Assembly (NCBI GenBank): GCA_030625465.1 | Contig: DAOUQS010000133.1 | Location: forward strand, 1-5,942 | Length of the DNA: 5,942 bases | Source: Amylibacter sp. | GTDB taxonomy: Bacteria > Pseudomonadota > Alphaproteobacteria > Rhodobacterales > Rhodobacteraceae | Direction of reading: 5' to 3' | In this document: positions 1 to 5,942 of the stretch, in pieces | How the letters are laid out: every line of letters starts with the position of its first letter | Numbering within the stretch: the first letter of the stretch is position 1 | The notes under the pieces: model-generated | Seen by the model: only the letters and a program-made list of their open reading frames with translations | Database searches by the model: none | What the model was told of the DNA's origin: nothing | Translations under genes and position numbers: made by a program

Positions 1-74
1 GCCTTGTGGCAGGTCTCTGGCTTTCAAAGCCGCGCACCACCGCTTTAATCAACACATATCAAATTAATAAAACC

Positions 75-96
75 GACACCGTCCTTTGGCGGCGTC
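75..96. other. Imperfect hairpin before the binding-protein gene
   Basis: Bases 75-83 (GACACCGTC) can pair with 88-96 (GGCGGCGTC) around the loop CTTT. This gives a nine-position stem with one A-C mismatch and one G-T pair. It ends 12 bases before the ribosome binding site. Read on the plus strand it is followed by TTGTGT, a poor terminator tail. Read on the minus strand it is followed by GGTTTTATTAATTT, which is more terminator-like. Its role is unknown, and if the region is coding the hairpin may be incidental. Confidence 0.3.
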
Positions 97-108
97 TTGT
101 GTATGATT

Positions 109-114
109 AAAGGA
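109..114 (+). promoter_or_regulatory. Ribosome binding site of the binding-protein gene
   Basis: AAAGGA lies 8 bases before the ATG at 123, a near-ideal Shine-Dalgarno sequence and spacing. It supports that ATG as the start, which also places a complete signal peptide at the N-terminus. The site overlaps a TAA at 108-110 that closes a plus-strand frame open to the window edge. That is the usual look of a tight operon junction, though it could also be chance. Confidence 0.75.
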
Positions 115-122
115 ATAATACA

Positions 123-1229
123 ATGTTAAAGACACTTTTACGTGGCCTATCCGCAGCCCTTGCTGCCGCCACATTTGCAATGCCTGTATGGGCACATAGT
201 ATACCTGTCACCGATACGTTGGGCAGGGAAGTCATGATCCCGCATGCGCCGGAACGGATTTTGCTGGGCTTTTACTACGAGGATTTTTATGCAGTAGGCG
301 GCCCTGATGCCTACGACCGTGTGGTCGCAATTTCGAAGGATGCCTGGTTTGGTTGGCGCAATCTGCAATGGAAAGCATATGCCGCTATCAATCCGCATCT
401 GGAAGAATTGGCGGATGTGGGCGAAATTGATTCAGGTACATTCTCGCTGGAAGCAGCGATTGCCGCAAAGCCCGATGTCGCAGTGCTGGCCGCTTGGCAG
501 TATAATGCGCTTGGGGCGGATGCAGACCGTCTAGAGGCCGCAGGCATTCCCATCGTTGTGCTGGATTATAATGCGCAAACTGTTGAAAAGCATGTGACAT
601 CAACCCTTGCATTGGGTGTGATTTTAGGGGCCGAGGATCGTGCCAAAGAACTGGCCGATAACTATGCTGCCGCAATCGCCGATATTGATGCGCGGATTGC
701 CGGTATTGCACAAGAAGACCGCCCAAGGGTTTATGTGGAATTGGGCCGTAAAGGCGCCAATGAAGTCGACAACTCTTACGCCGGAACAATGTGGGGTGCT
801 GTGGTTAACCAGGTTGGCGGGCAGAACATTGCCGACGGTCAAATCAGCAAATGGGCACCACTTAATCCGGAATATGTTCTGGCACAAAACCCGCAGGCGA
901 TTTTTCTGGCGGGATCAGGCTGGGTCGGGCGTGATGCGGCAGTTCTGATGGGGCCAAGCATTGACACCAAATTGACCCATGAACGGATGAGACCTTATCT
1001 GGATCGTGCGGGCTGGGATGGTCTGGATGCTGTGAAAAACGGTAATGTCTTTGCGGTTTATCATGGTGGCAGCCGTACACTTTACGATTACACATTCCAG
1101 CAGTTTATCGCCAAAGCGCTACATCCCGAAGCCTTTAAGGATGTGGATCCACAGGCCAATCTGGACGCGTTTTTCAAAACCTACCTGCCAATCCCGTTTA
1201 CAGGTACTTATATGACACGTCTGAAATGA
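123..1229 (+). CDS. Periplasmic substrate-binding protein of a FecCD-type ABC importer
   Basis: This 368-residue protein should capture a ligand in the periplasm and deliver it to the permease encoded just downstream. Residues 1-24 form a classical Sec signal peptide: Lys3 and Arg7, a hydrophobic Leu/Ala core, then a V-W-A cleavage site before His25. There is no lipobox cysteine, so a soluble protein is expected rather than a lipoprotein. The mature part opens with the family pattern VTDTLGREV (29-37) and APERIL (42-47), typical of class III (TroA/BtuF/FepB-like) binding proteins. Two alpha/beta lobes are expected around a long linker helix, probably near residues 160-195. A conserved-looking YHGGSR (313-318) sits in the C-terminal lobe. 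The length is somewhat above the common 300-350 residues. Such proteins bind ferric siderophores, heme, cobalamin or oxyanions such as molybdate. I cannot assign the ligand, though iron complexes are the usual annotation. The stop overlaps the permease start (ATGA). Confidence 0.88.
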   Translation: MLKTLLRGLSAALAAATFAMPVWAHSIPVTDTLGREVMIPHAPERILLGFYYEDFYAVGGPDAYDRVVAISKDAWFGWRNLQWKAYAAINPHLEELADVGEIDSGTFSLEAAIAAKPDVAVLAAWQYNALGADADRLEAAGIPIVVLDYNAQTVEKHVTSTLALGVILGAEDRAKELADNYAAAIADIDARIAGIAQEDRPRVYVELGRKGANEVDNSYAGTMWGAVVNQVGGQNIADGQISKWAPLNPEYVLAQNPQAIFLAGSGWVGRDAAVLMGPSIDTKLTHERMRPYLDRAGWDGLDAVKNGNVFAVYHGGSRTLYDYTFQQFIAKALHPEAFKDVDPQANLDAFFKTYLPIPFTGTYMTRLK

Positions 1230-2284
1230 CCGATAAAACGATGGCGCACCCTAGTGGTGCGCCTGACTACCGGGATTTGATGGCCAAACGGATGCTCTGG
1301 CTGGTCAGTGGTGCGGTATTGTTAATTGTTTCCATTATCGCCGACATATTGATCGGCCCTGCTTTTTTGAACGTATGGGACGTTGTCAAAGCCCTTGTGT
1401 TTGCGCACGATGTTGCACCTGTGGTGCAGGTGATTGTCATTGATATTCGTCTGCCGATGACACTGATGGCCGTGTTGGTTGGTATGTCGCTTGGGGTTGC
1501 GGGTGTGCATATGCAAACCATTTTGAACAACCCGTTGGCCAGTCCCTATACACTGGGTTTTTCTGCGGCGGCAGGTTTTGGTGCGGCTTTGGCGATCCTT
1601 ACGGGGATCACATTGCCATTTTTGCCTATTATGACCGTCCCGTTTGCGGCCTTTGTTATGTCTAGCCTGGCCGCTGCACTGGTTTACGGCTTTGCACGAA
1701 TGCGCGCCATGAGCCCCGAAGTTATGGTGTTGGCAGGGATTGCCACATTATTTTTATTCCAGTCATTGCAATCAATGGTGCAGTATCTGGCCTCACCCGA
1801 GGTTTTGCAGGCAATTGTGTTTTGGCTGTTTGGTTCTTTACTGAAAGCCAGTTGGGCCAATGTCCCGATTGTGGCTGTGATATTTATCTTTTGCAGTGTT
1901 CTGGTGCTACCGAATATTTGGCAATTGACCGCCTTGCGGCTGGGTGATGAACGGGCCGCCGCCATCGGGGTGAATGTGCGGGCTCTTAGGGCCAAGGTCT
2001 TTGTTATTGTGGCCTTGCTTACCGCAGGTGCGGTAGCCTTTGTCGGCACGATTGGTTTTATCGGTCTGGTTGCACCCCATATTGCGCGCATTCTGGTTGG
2101 GGAAGACCAACGTCTTTTATTGCCAATGTCAGCGATTACAGGTGCGCTAACCATGACACTGGCGTCAATTTTATCAAAAATCATCACCCCGGGCGGTATT
2201 ATTCCCATCGGGATTGTCACGGCGGTAATCGGTGTGCCGTTCCTATTTCTTTTAATCATTTATGGCCGCAGGGGGCACTGGTGA
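1226..2284 (+). CDS. FecCD-family ABC transporter permease
   Basis: This 352-residue inner-membrane protein is the channel of the importer, expected to work as a homodimer with about ten membrane helices per subunit. The first helix is near residues 23-45, after a polar N-terminal tail of about 20 residues. Family hallmarks are clear: RLP before a Gly-rich helix, then NNPLASPYTLG from residue 101 (most relatives read RNPLA), the cytoplasmic coupling segment GDERAAAIGV, GFIGLVAPHIAR from residue 277, and a C-terminal PIGIVTAVIGVPFL stretch. The length matches FecC, FecD and BtuC (about 320-350). The start is the ATG in the ATGA overlap with the binding-protein stop. Little Shine-Dalgarno sequence is visible, so translation probably depends on coupling. 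An ATG five codons downstream is a less likely alternative. Only one permease gene is present, which fits a homodimer like BtuC rather than the FecC/FecD pair. The substrate is not evident. Confidence 0.93.
   Translation: MTDKTMAHPSGAPDYRDLMAKRMLWLVSGAVLLIVSIIADILIGPAFLNVWDVVKALVFAHDVAPVVQVIVIDIRLPMTLMAVLVGMSLGVAGVHMQTILNNPLASPYTLGFSAAAGFGAALAILTGITLPFLPIMTVPFAAFVMSSLAAALVYGFARMRAMSPEVMVLAGIATLFLFQSLQSMVQYLASPEVLQAIVFWLFGSLLKASWANVPIVAVIFIFCSVLVLPNIWQLTALRLGDERAAAIGVNVRALRAKVFVIVALLTAGAVAFVGTIGFIGLVAPHIARILVGEDQRLLLPMSAITGALTMTLASILSKIITPGGIIPIGIVTAVIGVPFLFLLIIYGRRGHW
2270..2275 (+). promoter_or_regulatory. Ribosome binding site supporting the GTG start
   Basis: AGGGGG lies 5 bases before the GTG at 2281, inside the last codons of the permease gene. 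It supports GTG as the real start of the ATPase gene. The next in-frame ATG falls after the Walker A motif (residue 44) and would destroy the enzyme. Confidence 0.6.
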
Positions 2285-3042
2285 GTTTACAAGTCAAAAA
2301 TCTATGCGTGGCCTATAAAACGGTAACGGTATTACAAAATATATCTGCAAGTTTGCCAGCAGGGCTAATCACGGCGGTGATTGGTTGTAACGGGGCTGGC
2401 AAGTCCACCATGCTAAAGGCAATGGCAGGGTTAATTCCAATGTCGGGCCAGATGCATTTGGGGGGTGTGCCGCTTACGCAAGGAGGGGTGCATCGGGACA
2501 TTGCCTATATGCCGCAGGAAACCAGTGCGACATCGTCACTGACCGTGCTTGAGGTTATCTTGCTGGGGCGGTTGCATTCACTGGGTATGTCTGTGCCGGA
2601 ACAAATGATTACCCAAGCCTATCAGGCGCTGGATGCTTTCGGGCTGTCATCTTTGCAGGCGCGCACACTGGATGCAATCAGTGGCGGGCAACGCCAGCTT
2701 GTCTATCTGGCACAGGCGATGTTTCGTAATCCGCGTGTCTTGTTGCTGGATGAACCCACAGCGGCACTGGATTTGCGACATCAACTGCTTGTGCTGGAAA
2801 CCTTACGCGGGTTTGTGGACAAAACCGGCGGTATTGTGGCGGTGGCGATGCATGATCTAACGCTTGCGGCACAGTTTTCAGATCAGGTGATCGGGCTGAA
2901 AGACGGGCAGGTTCTGGCCTGCGGGGCGCCGTGCGATGTTATGGTGCCGGATCATCTGCGTGACATGTACCGGATTGAGGCAGAGGTTCACCGGACCGCT
3001 ATGGGGCATCTTCAGGTTACACCGCTTCGCGCCATGAATTGA
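2281..3042 (+). CDS. FecE/BtuD-type ABC transporter ATP-binding protein
   Basis: This 253-residue cytoplasmic ATPase powers the importer and should sit as a dimer under the permease. All nucleotide-binding motifs are present in order: Walker A GCNGAGKST (35-43), the Q-loop Gln79 in YMPQE, the signature SGGQRQ (134-139, the short variant common in this subfamily), Walker B VLLLDEP (153-159), the D-loop AALD followed by LRHQ, and the switch His191 in AMHDL. The ALDLRHQ stretch is typical of the iron-siderophore/B12 ATPases. One small departure is Cys36 in Walker A, where Pro is usual; this is not expected to abolish activity. The gene starts with GTG, overlapping the permease stop by 4 bases, with AGGGGG just upstream. 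The length is normal for the family (about 250-265). Its TGA ends directly against the stop of the convergent argE gene. Confidence 0.93.
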   Translation: MSLQVKNLCVAYKTVTVLQNISASLPAGLITAVIGCNGAGKSTMLKAMAGLIPMSGQMHLGGVPLTQGGVHRDIAYMPQETSATSSLTVLEVILLGRLHSLGMSVPEQMITQAYQALDAFGLSSLQARTLDAISGGQRQLVYLAQAMFRNPRVLLLDEPTAALDLRHQLLVLETLRGFVDKTGGIVAVAMHDLTLAAQFSDQVIGLKDGQVLACGAPCDVMVPDHLRDMYRIEAEVHRTAMGHLQVTPLRAMN

Positions 3043-4197
3043 TTATAGCCCCGCAACCAGACGATCAATCAGGGTGCCAAGGGTCTTGTCGCATTTTTCC
3101 AGCTGTTCAAGGCTGACGTATTCATCGGGTTTATGGCCTTGCGCCATAGACCCCGGACCGCAGATCACGGTGGGAATGTCGAGTTCTTGGTCAAACAAGC
3201 CGCCTTCGGTGCCAAAGGCCACTTTTATGGTGCCGTTAGCACCTGTCAGCGACTTCACGAAGGATACCACCTGCGCGTCCGTGGGGGTGTTCAGACCAGG
3301 GTAGGTGAAAGCGGTATTGATGTTAATCGCCACTTCCGAGGTCTGTGCGCGCGCTTTTTCGGTAATCTTGTCCGCAGCTTTACGTATCTGCGCCAGTATT
3401 ATGTCGGGATTGTCCTGTGCGATGCTGCGAATTTCAAAATCCAGAGTACACAAGTTCGGCACGATGTTCACCACAAGCCCGCCGTTGATTTTCCCGACAT
3501 GCACCGTGGTGTAAGGCACATCGTAATCGGCGTCTTTTATGCCGGTCTTTACAATATCTGCCTGTATGGCGCGTAATGCAGTTACAAAATCAGCCGCCAG
3601 GTGAATGGCGTTCATGCCGGTGGGGGCAAGGGCGGAATGTGCCTCTTTGCCGATGCAATCTGCGTGCAGGGCGGTTTTACCCTTATGCCCTGTGGCGACC
3701 GCCATATTTGTGGGTTCGCCTACGATGCAAAACAACGGGCGGAACGGGGCGTTTTTGAGCATGTCGATCAAGCTGCGCACACCGATGCAGCCAATTTCCT
3801 CATCATATGAAAATGCAAGATGCAGCGGCGTTTTCAAAGGCTTGCGTGATGCTATTAATGCAGTGGAAAGGGCGGAGGCCAAAAAACCCTTCATGTCGCA
3901 AGTGCCCCGACCATAAAGTCGCCCGTCTTTGCTGGTTAACTTAAACGGAGGCACTGTCCAGTCTTGCCCTTCCACAGGCACCACATCGGTGTGGCCTGAC
4001 AAAAGCACGCCTGCACGGTCTTTGGGGCCGATGGTGGCATATAGGTTGGCTTTGGTGCCGCTTTCATTCTTGATCAGGGTTACTGCGGCACCGGCTTGTT
4101 CCAGCAAATCCTGCACATAATCAAGCAGACCAAGGTTGGAGCGGTGACTGACGGTATCAAAAGCGATCAAACGATCCAGAATTTCTATAGTTTTCAT
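3043..4197 (-). CDS. argE: Acetylornithine deacetylase (M20 metallopeptidase family)
   Basis: The 384-residue product is predicted to hydrolyse N-acetylornithine to ornithine and acetate in the cytoplasm, a step in arginine synthesis. M20 di-metal site residues are all visible: His69 and Asp71 in SGHTDVVP, bridging Asp101 in CDMKG, catalytic Glu133 and ligand Glu134 in DEE, Glu161 in GEPT, and His355 in AQGHKPDEYV. A dimerisation domain is expected between roughly residues 170 and 285. FGTEGGLF and GPGSMAQGH near the C-terminus match the ArgE group better than DapE or carboxypeptidases, though a related deacylase cannot be excluded. I chose the ATG at 4197 because the protein then begins just before the conserved ILDRLIAFDTVS. 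The frame stays open upstream to a TTG at 4275, but that version adds 26 unconserved residues and runs into the preceding gene. The Shine-Dalgarno is weak (GGGG, 12 bases away). The gene lies 43 bases after the hydrolase gene on the same strand. Confidence 0.85.
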   Translation of the reverse strand: MKTIEILDRLIAFDTVSHRSNLGLLDYVQDLLEQAGAAVTLIKNESGTKANLYATIGPKDRAGVLLSGHTDVVPVEGQDWTVPPFKLTSKDGRLYGRGTCDMKGFLASALSTALIASRKPLKTPLHLAFSYDEEIGCIGVRSLIDMLKNAPFRPLFCIVGEPTNMAVATGHKGKTALHADCIGKEAHSALAPTGMNAIHLAADFVTALRAIQADIVKTGIKDADYDVPYTTVHVGKINGGLVVNIVPNLCTLDFEIRSIAQDNPDIILAQIRKAADKITEKARAQTSEVAININTAFTYPGLNTPTDAQVVSFVKSLTGANGTIKVAFGTEGGLFDQELDIPTVICGPGSMAQGHKPDEYVSLEQLEKCDKTLGTLIDRLVAGL

Positions 4198-4240
4198 ATC
4201 ATAACTATGCCCCAGCGCCGGTATGAATGCTATAGGTAAA

Positions 4241-5266
4241 CTACAAGCGCCACACCTGTCCCGGGGCCATGGCAACGAATTTATCGCGATCTATTCCATT
4301 TTCATCCAATGCTTTTGCCAGCCCGTTTTTTGGCTCTTCAATAGGTTCATTGGTTAGCTGGAATGTACCCCAGTGATGGCCCAAGGCGTATTTTGCTTTG
4401 CAAAGTTTGAACCCTTCAACCGCTTCAAACGGGTCCTGATGCTGGCCTTTCATAAACCAACGCGGCGCATAAGCCCCGATCGGCAAAATGGCCAAATTAA
4501 AATCACCGTGCTTTTCGGCGGCCTGTTTGTAGTTAATCCCTGAATGAAATCCGGTATCGCCCACATGGTATATCCGTTTGTTTCCGGTCTGGATCACAAA
4601 TGCCGCCCACAGTGCCATTCGGCGGTCGGTTGCGGTTCTTGCAGACCAGTGGTGGCACGGCTCGAAATGTATCTGTGTATCATTGGCCAGCGTGACCATA
4701 TCGCCCCAGTCACCGGTTTTAATCTGCGCGCCTGAAATCGAGTTGTTCAAAATCGCATCATTGCCCAATGGTGTGATGATTACCGGATTGTCGCGTTCAA
4801 CAAGTTTGGCCAGTGTTACAATATCAAGGTGGTCGTAATGATTATGCGTCAACAAAACCGCATCAATTTTCGGCAAATCCTTGAAGTTGACACCGGGCGG
4901 ATTGACCCGTTTGGGGCCGGCAAGGCGAAGCGGGCTGGCGCGGTATGATAAAACCGGATCGGTGATTATATTCAGACCGTTAACTTGTATTAAAAAACTT
5001 GCGTGACCGATCAAGGTGACGACCAGTGCCGCATCGTTCACGCGCGGGCTTGGCACCGTACCTGCATGTACGCTGTCATAGTTTGCAGGCCATTTTGCTT
5101 TTGTTTCCAGTATTTGCCATTTCAGCAAATCAATAAAATGCCCGGGCGCTACACCGTCGGGATTGAAAAAAATCCGCCCGTCAAAGTGGTCTGTTATCGG
5201 CCCGGAATAATAGGGGTTTTTTGTTTGGCTTAGGCTAAACCATTTTAGAAATTTTCGACGGTTCAT
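4241..5266 (-). CDS. NAPE-PLD-like metallo-beta-lactamase-fold hydrolase
   Basis: This 341-residue protein has the metallo-beta-lactamase fold (Lactamase_B_2 type) and a complete di-zinc site: His141, His143, Asp145 and His146 in THNHYDHLD, His206 in HHW, Asp237 in HVGDTGFH, and His298 in HHWGTF. ITDPVLSYRASP, GPKR, PIGAYAPRWFM and HHWGTF recall, from memory, the corresponding segments of mammalian N-acyl-phosphatidylethanolamine phospholipase D, which has ligands in the same order. A phosphodiesterase acting on a lipid or similar substrate is therefore plausible, but the bacterial substrate is unknown. The N-terminus MNRRKFLKWF resembles a twin-arginine motif yet lacks the hydrophobic stretch that should follow, so location is unclear. 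The ATG is firm: AAGG lies 6 bases upstream (5273-5276) and an in-frame TAG at 5270-5272 rules out a longer protein. It sits 48 bases after the YeeE-type gene and 43 before argE, suggesting co-transcription. Confidence 0.87.
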   Translation of the reverse strand: MNRRKFLKWFSLSQTKNPYYSGPITDHFDGRIFFNPDGVAPGHFIDLLKWQILETKAKWPANYDSVHAGTVPSPRVNDAALVVTLIGHASFLIQVNGLNIITDPVLSYRASPLRLAGPKRVNPPGVNFKDLPKIDAVLLTHNHYDHLDIVTLAKLVERDNPVIITPLGNDAILNNSISGAQIKTGDWGDMVTLANDTQIHFEPCHHWSARTATDRRMALWAAFVIQTGNKRIYHVGDTGFHSGINYKQAAEKHGDFNLAILPIGAYAPRWFMKGQHQDPFEAVEGFKLCKAKYALGHHWGTFQLTNEPIEEPKNGLAKALDENGIDRDKFVAMAPGQVWRL

Positions 5267-5269
5267 TGT

Positions 5270-5276
5270 CTACCTT
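5270..5276 (-). promoter_or_regulatory. Ribosome binding site of the hydrolase gene
   Basis: Read on the minus strand, AAGGTAG precedes the ATG at 5266, with AAGG 6 bases away. The TAG at 5270-5272 is in frame with the gene, so no earlier start is possible. This matters because the predicted protein has an unusually short N-terminal signal-like segment. Confidence 0.65.
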
Positions 5277-5314
5277 GTATATTTGCCCCGATAAAACGGA
5301 AAGTGACTGTAATC

Positions 5315-5942
5315 CTAGTCCGGTGCAAAGCCCGCAATAAGGTTTTTAATGCCGAATATTGCACCAATAACAATTGCAGCCAGTGTGACAGGGGCGGAAT
5401 AGGACAAGGTAGAAAATGCACTGACGCCCTGACCGATTGAGCAACCCACAGCAATTATGCCGCCCACACCCATCAGGCATGCGCCAGCCACTTGCCGCCC
5501 AAGTTCGCGCGGGTCTTCACAGGCTTCCCACCTGAAATGCCCTTTGATCTTTGACCCGATAAATGCCCCCAGCATTACCCCCAGAACAGAGCCGGTGGCA
5601 AAGCCAAATCCAGCACCAGATGAGGTCATCAGGTACAATAGCGCGGCCCCCAGCGGTGCTGTGAACGTGTGGCCGCGCATAACAATCTCTTCGAAACTGG
5701 CTTCACGTAGCGCGCTTGTTCCCCAAAAAGCACTGGTGATGGCAAGGCCCGCTGCAATACCCCAGATAATGTCTGCTTTTCGTTGCCTTAAGGGCGCGTA
5801 CCTTAAGGCCCAAATGATCAGGGCGGTGGCAATCAGGGCGGCAAACACTATAGGTGGCGCCCCCGTGATGTCCGACAGTAAATGTGCAAAGCCTTGCGGC
5901 TCGGTCGTATCAATGGTCGGGAACAAAATAACCCGTAGGGGT
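5315..5942 (-). CDS. YeeE/YedE-type membrane transporter, C-terminal part
   Basis: This is the end of an integral inner-membrane protein; the frame is open to the window edge, so the N-terminal part lies outside. About 208 residues are visible. An in-frame TTG at 5926 is the only start-like codon near the edge and is probably internal, because family members are usually about 350-400 residues with two related halves. Roughly six hydrophobic segments can be seen. The diagnostic stretch is GCSIGQGVSAFSTLSYSAP near the C-terminus, with its cysteine codon at 5441-5443, preceded by GHFRWEACEDPREL. This matches the sulfur-transport (YeeE/YedE, PF04143) family, whose characterised member TsuA imports thiosulfate using conserved cysteines. 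The actual substrate here (thiosulfate or another sulfur or selenium species) is inferred only from family. The gene ends with TAG, 48 bases before the hydrolase gene on the same strand. Confidence 0.85.
   Translation of the reverse strand, partial: PLRVILFPTIDTTEPQGFAHLLSDITGAPPIVFAALIATALIIWALRYAPLRQRKADIIWGIAAGLAITSAFWGTSALREASFEEIVMRGHTFTAPLGAALLYLMTSSGAGFGFATGSVLGVMLGAFIGSKIKGHFRWEACEDPRELGRQVAGACLMGVGGIIAVGCSIGQGVSAFSTLSYSAPVTLAAIVIGAIFGIKNLIAGFAPD

Larger units (their letters stand above)
1..122. other. Upstream region of the ABC importer operon
   Basis: This stretch lies before the binding-protein gene and reaches the window edge. It holds an A+T-rich segment (about 43-72), an imperfect hairpin at 75-96 and a good Shine-Dalgarno sequence at 109-114. 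A plus-strand frame is open from position 3 to a TAA at 108-110, so part or all of the region could be the end of an upstream gene rather than a promoter. TATGAT at 102-107 resembles a -10 box, but transcription from it would begin within or just after the ribosome binding site and no -35 lies at the right distance, so I do not call it a promoter. I see no clear Fur, Irr or RirA operator by eye. Confidence 0.5.

Noticed and set aside
8..23. On the minus strand the sequence AGCCAGAGACCTGCC resembles the B12 box of cobalamin riboswitches (AGCCAGGAGACCTGCC) with one base missing.
   Set aside because: The riboswitch core that should precede the box on that strand would lie at about 24-170, inside the window, and I see none of its other conserved elements there. 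A covariance search with the Rfam cobalamin model on a longer sequence would settle it.
19..31. Perfect inverted repeat GGCTTTCAAAGCC as a terminator.
   Set aside because: The arms are 6 bases with a one-base centre, so the real stem would be only about 4 pairs, and no T-run follows on either strand.
388..789. Long reverse-strand frames inside the binding-protein gene, and a 191-residue one inside the permease gene (1684-2259).
   Set aside because: They are antisense to well-supported genes, show no recognisable domain and have low-complexity composition of the kind expected from shadow frames.
4198..4275. A longer argE start at the TTG at 4275, giving a 410-residue protein.
   Set aside because: It adds 26 residues without family resemblance and overlaps the preceding gene by 35 bases; the ATG at 4197 puts the start right at the conserved N-terminus.
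5267..5314. A terminator or promoter between the YeeE-type gene and the hydrolase gene.
   Set aside because: Only a three-pair stem (CCG/CGG) is visible, with no T-tract, and I see no -35/-10 pair at proper spacing; read-through is more likely.
5315..5926. A complete 203-residue YeeE-type protein starting at TTG 5926.
   Set aside because: The frame continues open to the window edge and family members are usually nearly twice as long, so a gene cut by the edge is more likely. A short single-half protein remains possible.

Overview
The window looks like an ordinary stretch of an alphaproteobacterial chromosome, most likely from a marine or freshwater member of the Rhodobacterales. This guess rests on the style of the proteins (a periplasmic binding protein, an ArgE and a YeeE/YedE protein that all resemble Rhodobacteraceae versions as I remember them) and on a moderate base composition of roughly half G+C by eye. 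No search was run. There are no RNA genes, insertion sequences, CRISPR arrays or long repeats that I can see, and coding density is very high.

Plus strand, 123-3042: a compact three-gene ABC importer of the FecBCDE/BtuCDF class. It consists of a secreted substrate-binding protein, a FecCD-type permease and a FecE/BtuD-type ATPase. The stop of each gene overlaps the start of the next by 4 bases (ATGA at 1226-1229, GTGA at 2281-2284), so the three are almost certainly co-transcribed and translationally coupled. The cargo is probably a chelated metal (iron-siderophore, heme or a corrinoid), but the sequence does not settle which.

Minus strand, 5942 down to 3043: three genes in the same direction with gaps of 48 and 43 bases. 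In order of transcription they are the C-terminal half of a YeeE/YedE-type membrane protein (sulfur-compound uptake family, cut by the window edge), a metallo-beta-lactamase-fold hydrolase closely resembling the NAPE-PLD type, and an M20-family acetylornithine deacetylase (ArgE). They may form an operon, but no shared pathway is evident.

The two groups converge with no spacer: the ATPase gene's TGA ends at 3042 and the argE gene's TAA begins at 3043. The only sizeable non-coding stretch is 1-122. It holds a good ribosome binding site, a hairpin and an open frame that may be the tail of an upstream gene. I found no convincing novel system. The points most worth a second look are the twin-arginine-like but truncated N-terminus of the NAPE-PLD-like protein, the zero-gap convergent junction, and the uncertain left end.
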